Positions 31,311 through 64,000 of a stretch of DNA of 64,000 bases are shown piece by piece (position 1 is the stretch's first letter; every line of letters starts with the position of its first letter). The translations under genes and the position numbers were made by a program. Origin of the DNA: Euglena gracilis (lineage: Eukaryota > Euglenida > Euglenophyceae > Euglenales); NCBI GenBank assembly GCA_039621445.1, contig CP154957.1, positions 27,388,541-27,452,540 on the forward strand. The letters are read 5' to 3'. Under the pieces are notes generated by a model. It was not told where the DNA came from and made no database searches. It was given only the letters and a program-made list of their open reading frames with translations.

Positions 31311-32623
31311 CATGGAAAAGTGGTTGACAAAATTTCCTTCAAAGATGCACCTTAATTGAGCATTTGGGGGGTCCTTTAGGCCGTAGGTGTGCTCAAATAA
31401 GCCCCCTTAAACCTCAGTCACGAGGGGGTCACGGGGGGGAACACCCCCAAGGCCCTCCCAAATAACATTCCGGTCATCGAAAAGGACGACTTTTGTCAAT
31501 CGTAAAAAACAGACATTTTCCATCCCCCCCATTACCACTACCCCCCCCCCCCCTGATCAACTGAATTGGATCGAAGTGATCTTTTTGGACCCAATTGGAT
31601 CACGTGGTCTCTGATGTACTGTGACAGGGTTCATGTGTGTCCATTTCTTTTTCAAAAGTGTATCAAAGTATTTTTTCAAAACTAGCTGAGGGAGGTGGTG
31701 CGGCTGGGGTCACTTTCGAGATTTTGTGTCATGCATTCCTGGACCTGTCGACCATTGGTGCAAAAACGGGGGGGGGGGGGCAGGGGGGGCGGCCGATTTT
31801 TTCGCCGAATATCTCCACTACCGTCTCGCCTCCCTTTGGGTGGCAACAGGAAACACATGTACCTTGACTAGGCTTCTAATGTTCAATTTTTTAAAGAGCA
31901 AACCATTTTTGACAAATTTGGCTTTTGGGGAAGTTTTTGGGAAAATTGCACTTCCGTCTGGCTGCCCTTCGGGCGGCAATATATTTTTTTGTTCCATACA
32001 AAACGACCCGGAGGGGGCGCGTTTTGGGATGCAACTTCTTTTTTGCATTCTGCACTCGTTGATAAACCCTTCCACGGACGGGATCCAAAAAATGGTCGAT
32101 TGTTCGTTCGGATAGGGGAGATAAATTATTCATTCACAAGGTTGAACAAACAGCATTCGTCGTTTGGTTAAGTTCGGAGCTGACAGGGGGTCCCGCAACC
32201 CCCCCCCCCTTGTACATGACCACTCCAGAAACCCCCCTCGTCCAGTTGAGTTTGTAACTCGACGGCGGGGTCTCGTTGGACCCCCCTGTGCCCAGGCTCT
32301 AACCGACCGGTGGTGTTGGACTCCCCCTCCTGTCCCAAAATTTGTCCATTTTTGACAATTTTTTTTGGACAATTCGATTCTAAAACATCAGGATTTTTGC
32401 AAAATTTTTGCCTAGGCAAAGGAAAGTCCCTTTGTCTTTTCATTTGGCGTAAGAGAGTTGGCAAGGGGGATATCGAAGCCCCCCACCCCCGCGGTAACTC
32501 GAGGGACCAACTTCTGGGAGGGAAACTGCATAAAGGGACAAAGAGTTTCCCCTTTTCCTTTCCCTTCCCCGTTTTTGTTGTTGGGACGTGATGAACAAAG
32601 GAAATTCACTTATAATCCCGCGC
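31311..32623. other. No supportable gene
   Basis: C/G runs at 31540 and 31770, a GGCTGCCCTTCGGGCGGC hairpin at 31958-31976 and a TTGGATC palindrome near 31565-31600. Frames such as VTFEILCHAFLDLSTIGAKT (about 31705) are isolated and unidentifiable. Confidence 0.4.
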
Positions 32624-33402
32624 TTAGAAAATTGGATTCATGGTGGGTGGGCGAATGATAACAACGCTGGGGAGTGTACCAGACCCCCGGGCGGCGATTC
32701 CATAACAGCAAGGCCTAACCAGTCGGTTATCAGTTGGTACAGTGGCTGTCAGAATCGGAATTGGGGACGTCCTGTTTTCTTCCAAGATTTGGTGCAAAGA
32801 TTCCAAAATGGCGCAATTCATTTTTGCAAAAACAGGCCCGCGATTGTGCCGGAAGTGGTCTCCGTTGATGCTGGCAGTGGCCTTGGTTTGTGCCGCCGGT
32901 GGCCTCAGTTGAAAATCGGCCGGTCCTGGTTCATGCAAGACAACGCACATGTGACGTTGTGTGGATTTTTGCCGGTGGCGGTCTCCGTTGATGACAACGA
33001 CTGTATACTCCCAAACATTTGGAACCACCTCCACCTCCAACCCCAGGCCATTTGGAACCAAGAATGCGGACCTTCCACGAAACTTATAACTGGCAGCCTT
33101 TTAAAAGGAAAACACAACCCGTGACCTGGGTTGGCTGCAGCCCCCCCTGTCCCGATGGGTCGAATTGAGAAAGCAGGGGCTGCACTGACATGTGGGGGGA
33201 CACACAATGACACAGAAGAAACCCCTGCCGTGGCTTGCATGTCCTCCAAAACAAATCCTCCCTCAATAACTAAGGGAGAGGAAATGTTTGAAACTGCAGA
33301 GTTATTTTGAAAAACAGAAAATGCTGGGTCAGCACCGGGCCATGCTGAGGGCTGGAAGGCTGCCCCATGGACTGTTGCTGTCCAGCCCAATTCTGCCATT
33401 TT
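32624..33402 (-). pseudogene. Possible coding region in two overlapping frames, unknown
   Basis: From ATG 33402 a minus-strand frame reads about 130 residues of ordinary composition (MAELGWTATVHGAAFQPSAW and on). Near 33040 a second frame becomes better (EVEVVPNVWEYTVVVINGD and on) and stays open to about 32624. A TTTTTCCTTCTCAG acceptor-like tract lies just upstream of the ATG. The frame change may be an indel or a small intron. No domain was recognised. The motif ASINGDHFR/VVINGDRHR/IINGKRDR occurs three times in this strand (about 32870, 32990, 33635). Confidence 0.35.
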
Positions 33403-34145
33403 GGATCTAGATGGCAAAACCCTGACAAACCTGAGAAGGAAAAACAATGTCAACCAATTCGGCAAATCGCCCGGTCCTGATTTGTGGAAAAATCCGATAC
33501 ATGCCGCCGATGGCATTAATATTTTCTGCCGGCATGGCACGATGACAGTCATAATTTCAGTGTGTTGCATGAAAATCCACCTCGGCGCACAGCGCCATGG
33601 GAATTTTTTTCCTGCCGGTCTCGCTTTCCGTTGATGATGACAGGTGTGGGTTCAGTTGTGATGCCCTCTTGCCCTCTTTTTCCTGCAGTGAAACGTTCAA
33701 ATTTCGACTACCATGCCCCCCCCATATAAGACCCCCCCTCGGGAGCCAAAATCCCAGGGGGGGTCTTACATGGGGGGGTCTTATATCCGTGGACTGAGGC
33801 CCAAGACACACACTGTGTCTCGTGGACTGAGTCCACGAGACACAGTGTGTGTCCCAGTCCACGGGGACACACACTGTGTCTCGTGGACTGGCAGTCCACG
33901 AGACACAGTGTGTGTCCCCGTGGACTGGGACACACACTGTGTCTCGTGGACTGAAAAATAAAAGGTGTTTGCCAGAAATGCGAGGTGTTCTACATCTAAT
34001 GCAATGCATGGAAAGATGGTCACCGGACAACCGTGAGCTGTAACAGCTGAGAGACAGTTGGCGCAAAATTGGAACAATGGTCGTCGGGACACGGAACGGC
34101 ATGACAGACAACGAGGAGACGTAACGAGGAGCGCAGCGTTACGCC

Positions 34146-36114
34146 TTACTGACCAACACACGACTCACAAATCCAGGACCCATGCTTTGGGGGACGCACC
34201 AGGTTAGCACACTTCCAGTGGTACGACAGCCCACATGCATCACAGAGCACAGCATTTAGCTCACGACAGGGTGGGTTCAAAGGAACGGTGACCCCACAAA
34301 ACCCACAATTGGGACGGACAGGACGAGGGCGTTTGTTTGCCCGGGAGGAGGAGACGGCAGGGAAAAGGGAGGGAATGTTTGACATGTCCTGGGCCACCGG
34401 TGCGTGCTCCGCAGATGGGGGAGCGCCAAAAATGGTCCACTTGGACCACTGAGCGCGGTTGCGCTCGACGGCCAGGTCGTCATCGTCGCGCTCCAGTTTC
34501 AGCGGCCAAGGACGGCTGCGGGACGGCTGCGTGCAGAACTCGGGCTCCTCATCTACGATGACCTCCATGCCACTGTGATGCGTCAGAGGTAGGCATTTGG
34601 ATAATACCGCTGAGGCATACGTGAGAACGTCCCCATGTCCTAGATTGACATCCTTGGCTGGCTCGCGGTTCGGCTCGGAAGGTCTGTTAGGAGGGGAAAG
34701 ATGAATTGTGGCAGAGCAATGCTGTCATACTCATGCTGCTCGCCTCCTTCAGATTTTGCTTGCCCTTCAGTGACTGGAGGTGGCGCGGCAGTCTCTGTCC
34801 CTGTCGCGTGCTGACCAACAGGTACGGCGGGACCAGCGTCGTGTTGGGCCGCATGCTCCACTTTGGGGGGGGTGGCTTTTTTTTTTCTCCTGCTTTGTCA
34901 CCCGGGTGGAGAGGATTGTGGCCGCTTTGATGGGTACCGTTTTGCCTGCACGATGGTAAACAGCCACGGTGTTTCGGTGCACGTGGAAGTGCTTTGCCAC
35001 GTCGTCAGCCGAAATATCGGGGGTTGTTTGCCAGTCGAGTCATGGCGGCCCGGCGTGCAACATCCTTGAATGTTACACGCCGGCCCACCTGCGCACCCAC
35101 CCACTCGGCCACACCTCTGAAGGTCTCATCCGTTGTCTGAGGTTCAGACAACGTCCTTGCCAGGGGCTTGCACGAGCGGAAGAGCCAATTTCCACGGAGG
35201 CCGGGTGGCGAGGCGGAAACCAAGGCAACCTGCCTGTCGAATGCTCTGATGGGACACGTTGCAGGGTCCGACCCTTCAACAATCAATTGCTGAAGGAGGG
35301 CGACATCAGTGGTCTCCAACGTTGAAGAGTGATTCTTCATGGTCCCAACGCTGCATTGGAGCATTCGTTTTCCATCTTCGGTCCGCGTTTCCACAAAAGA
35401 GCCCACTTCCAACCGCCTCAAAACCTCACTTCGGTACCCCGTGCTGTACGCCAAAATGAGGATGTTTGCACGTTGGCTCTCAAAAGGCTTGCGCCAATCC
35501 ACGGAAGCCAGCACGGTAGGAAGTTCCTCGTCCTGAAGAACTTCCACAGGTGGGTGGGCAGCCGTACCCACAGCTTTCCGGGAACTCTCTCGCGTCAGAG
35601 CCGACGTCATGAGGCGGTTCAGTTGCGGAAACTGTTTTTTGGAAGATGGAACCAGAGTGCCGTCCGGGTCAACAGATGTGAACACCCGTGCGAGAGAGTT
35701 GAAATGACCTCGGACAGTAGAAGGCAGGTATGTCTCGAATTTGAATGTGGTGCCACACTGTGCCCGGCGTTGTTGCTCAGCTTGATTGATGAGGGTAGCC
35801 TCATCAAACAAATATCTGGGGTCAATGACCCAACCAGCCCATGCGGAAAAAAAGCCATCCAGGTCCTCATACTGAGCGTTCAGATGTTTACACATCTGCT
35901 GGAACTCCAACAGGCGTGTAACAGCTACACGTTCAGCCTTTGCGGTCCCTTTTGGCTTCTCCTCCAACACGTTGGCCAACAACGTACCGTGTATTGGGTC
36001 AACAGCAGGGCCCTTCTGCAAATCGACCAAATACTTTTCCAGTGTAGCAACAAATTCATCTGGTTTCGGGGGTCGGGGGAGCATGCGGTCCACACTGTTT
36101 GCGGTCTTCTTCAT
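34146..36114 (-). pseudogene. Tyrosine recombinase with C-terminal PHD finger, frameshifted
   Basis: From ATG 36114 the frame runs 369 residues to TGA at 35005. Residues 195-245 read DEELPTVLASVDW...ILILAYSTGYRSEVLRRLEV, the R-box of tyrosine recombinases (Arg228). Lys260 fits the beta-hairpin lysine. Residues 348-360 (TFKDVARRAAMTR) fit the HxxR box, with Asp351 in place of His. Then a run of five C (35023-35019) shifts the frame. The other frame goes on DISADDVAKHFHVHRNTVAVYHR, where the Tyr at 34958-34956 fits the catalytic nucleophile. A second shift lies at the G run 34865-34872. A third change near 34690 follows a CTCCTAACAG acceptor-like site. The last frame (to 34146) ends in a C4HC3 finger with the same spacing as element 1. 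It is a decayed or frameshift-decoded gene of a Crypton-like family. Confidence 0.75.
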
Positions 36115-36439
36115 TTTTCGAAAGAAAAAAACTGCAAGGACAGGTAGTGGAATGTGGTGAAACTTGTCCACGAGAAACCTTTATGCTCTAAGCCAAAAGT
36201 TGCCGAAAGGCCAAGTTATTAGGGGGCACTTGTTGGTCGGACCAGTGGGAATTCTTGATTTTTTTCAGTTCACGAGGACACACACTGTGTCTCGTGGACT
36301 GCCAGTCCACGAGACACAGTGTGTGTCCTCGTGAACTGAAAATTTGACAAAAAATTGCAAAAAAATACGGGGTAGACATTGCGTGGCTAAGTTCCACGAG
36401 ACACAGTGTGTGTCTTGGGCCTCTTAGTCAACGGATATA

Positions 36440-36551
36440 GACAAAAATCGTCCATTGTAACCCGGACACACGGTGTGTCCGGGTTATGGGCGCCTGCGGC
36501 GCCCATAACCCGGACACACCGTGTGTCCGGGTGACATGGACGATTTTTGTG
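36440..36551. repeat. Palindrome beside recombinase element 2
   Basis: A 112-bp near-perfect hairpin: GACAAAAATCGTCC at the tips, GGACACACGGTGTGTCC in each arm and GGGCGCCTGCGGCGCCC at the centre. It lies between the inner and outer right ends of element 2. Confidence 0.85.
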
Positions 36552-36668
36552 TAATATGGGGGGGGGGGTTCGTCCCGGCCAAAAGGCCGGCCTTCGGTCG
36601 GCCAGGGGGGGGTCTTATATGGGGGGGTCTTATATGGGGGGGTCTTATATGGGGGGGGGGGCATGGTA

Positions 36669-37272
36669 TCGGACTGTCGGACTCAAATATCACAATCTGC
36701 AAATTTTTCCAAGGGCTGTCCCTGAAAAACAAATGAAAATTTCATATGTTTTTTAATTTTTCAACTTGAAAAATTTGAAAGAAACTGCTTTGTATGGGGG
36801 CCGAACTGCCGACTGCCACCTAACCCTCACCCTGACCCTAACCCAAACCTTAACCCTGACCCTGTTCCGTCAAGAACCAGAATTTTTGACTCTGCCGTTT
36901 GGGAGGTGGCGCCCCCTCCCCCCGGACCCCCTGCGGCCACACATGGAGGTTTCCCGGATACTGCTGGTTGCTAAAAATGACAGTTTTTATTGTGACAACT
37001 CAGAATTTGCACCTAAATCAGGAATCAAATTGTCGAAATGTCTGATGAAGTCCTAATTTGATATACCATCCGCCCCCAGGGTCCTGGGGGGGAACTGGCC
37101 ATAAGTGATCAAAACGGTGAAGTTCACCAGCCGAGGGTATCCCCCGCCCCTCAGTGAATGTTCACCGATGAACTTCACCAGGGGGGTCGAGACCCCCCCT
37201 CCCCCCCCTGCCTAACCTCTGGTGAGTCACCATGTATGGGGCAGGAACTTTCTTCTTTCTTTCTTGTGTCTT
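36669..37272. repeat. Telomere-like piece and AAGTTCACC foldback
   Basis: 36822-36870 is CCCTAA/CCCTGA sequence. 37115-37222 is an AAGTTCACC foldback that begins GTTAGGCAGGGG on the minus strand after CCAGAG, like the copies at 20.6 and 22.7 kb. No coding frame was found next to it here. Confidence 0.6.
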
Positions 37273-37687
37273 CAGGGCTGGATAGAGGGAGAGTTTGAGG
37301 TAGAGGTGGAGGTCACCTCTACCTCTACTATCCCTCTATGTCACCTCAATCCTCAATGTCAATTTTTCAAGGAAAGTGGCTTATCAAAGAAAATTTTGCC
37401 GAACAAAGGAAATTTTATGGAAAAAAATCAGAAATTGGCCATCCTTGTTACAAATCTCTTATGGCAATTTTTGAAACCACCCATCCGAATATTTTTTCTC
37501 ATTCCAAACCCAACTAAGATGCATTGAGATGCTAATTTGCCAAGTTTGAGGCATTTGGAGCCTTTTGTGGCCCTTGTTGGTGCCCGTTTATGACATAGAG
37601 GTAGAGGTAGAGGTAGAGGTAGAGGTAGAGGTGGGTCAGATAGAGGTAGAGGACTTTGACCTCTACCCCTACCTTTATCCAGCCCTG
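37273..37687. mobile_element. GAGGTA-hexamer MITE, copy 2
   Basis: A 415-bp element in the opposite orientation to copy 1, with the same CAGGGCTGG ends and (GAGGTA)n arms. The shared core includes AATTTTGCCGAACAAAGG and GAAACCACCCATCCGAATAT. It is flanked by an exact 7-bp duplication GTGTCTT (37266-37272 and 37688-37694). It ends 176 bp before the presumed MCM3 start codon, so it lies in the promoter, 5' UTR or a first intron. Confidence 0.9.
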
Positions 37688-37863
37688 GTGTCTTTGTGTC
37701 CTAAAATGTGTATTGGTCACCATGAGTTTCTTTTTTCCCGCAATTTTGAAAGCTCACTCTTTTGTGACCGTGCCAATTTGTGGGCGGATCTGGTTCTCTC
37801 TATCGGAATTTTCTTCATTCCAGGCATCCTTTCACTGTCTGTTTGCATTCTGGCAGAGGAGCA

Positions 37864-63815
<25,952 letters not shown>

Positions 63816-64000
63816 GTGACTGTTCCGTTGGATTTAGCTGAACACAGTTGAGAATTTTTTGGAAGAATGTTTTTGGATGAAACATGCTGCATTTGTATCC
63901 CCTGCTTTGATTGACGTTGCTGATTCAATGAATCGATTTCCGGAGTCTTGTATGCACATCATATGTGTCACAGACGTCATCATTTGGCTCCCAAATCCAA
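63816..64000. other. MCM3 intron 18, continues past the window
   Basis: Starts GTGACT after LSDVVEK. No further exon is visible before the edge. Confidence 0.6.

Larger units (their letters stand above)
33711..36668 (-). mobile_element. Tyrosine-recombinase/PHD element 2 with nested inverted ends
   Basis: The inner unit (about 33783-36438) starts ATATCCGTGGACTGAGGCCC and ends with the inverted copy, giving about 45-bp inverted repeats with a 2-bp indel. Inside each end are palindromic GACACACACTGTGTC repeats, about five at left and three at right. The outer unit starts TACCATGCCCCCCC-CATATAAGACC and ends GGTCTTATATGG-GGGGGCATGGTA. The outer end sequence is also found alone at about 3626-3703, in an interruption of R1, so it behaves as a real element end. 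Confidence 0.7.

Overview
The window is nuclear DNA of a unicellular eukaryote, most likely an alga or other protist. The evidence is spliced genes with GT-AG introns, a eukaryotic MCM3 replicative helicase, telomere-like TTAGGG/CCCTAA tracts and eukaryotic transposon relics (pogo-like, hAT, tyrosine recombinase). No rRNA, tRNA, operon or bacterial signal was seen, and I cannot name the species. Much of the sequence is long runs of G or C. Run lengths and reading frames next to them may therefore be wrong, and most long frames through those runs are not genes.

Layout. 0-2.4 kb is repeats. A short two-exon gene for a coiled-coil, proline-rich protein lies on the minus strand at 2.45-2.95 kb. 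From 3.4 to 19 kb there are nested repeat families: foldback elements, about 80-bp tandem arrays, telomere-like tracts, palindromic GTCGACC/GGTCGGCCCGACC arrays and a 630-bp element with TA duplications, inverted ends and a spliced, truncated pogo-like transposase (4917-5546). From 26.7 down to 19.3 kb the minus strand carries a series of phase-compatible exons that I read as a decayed pogo-like transposase gene. Its last exon is split by a 425-bp MITE with a 7-bp target duplication. Two of its exons end exactly where an AAGTTCACC foldback repeat begins with GTTAGGCAG, as if the repeat were acting as an intron.

28.5-36.7 kb holds two related elements that code for a tyrosine-recombinase-like protein ending in a PHD-type zinc finger. 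One copy has lost the catalytic domain. The other keeps it but is frameshifted just before the catalytic tyrosine. Both have terminal inverted repeats and arrays of short subterminal repeats, which Cryptons normally lack. A hAT dimerisation-domain fragment lies between them at 31.2 kb.

37.86 kb to the right edge is one gene, MCM3, on the plus strand. I could place 18 exons (about 652 codons) over 26 kb, and the gene runs off the window. Its introns are up to 7 kb long and full of the same repeat families. One intron has a 300-bp near-perfect palindrome inside a TA microsatellite, and another has possible nested coding exons. Two introns lack a GT donor in the right phase. Apart from MCM3 and the small gene at 2.5 kb, everything I recognise is mobile-element derived.
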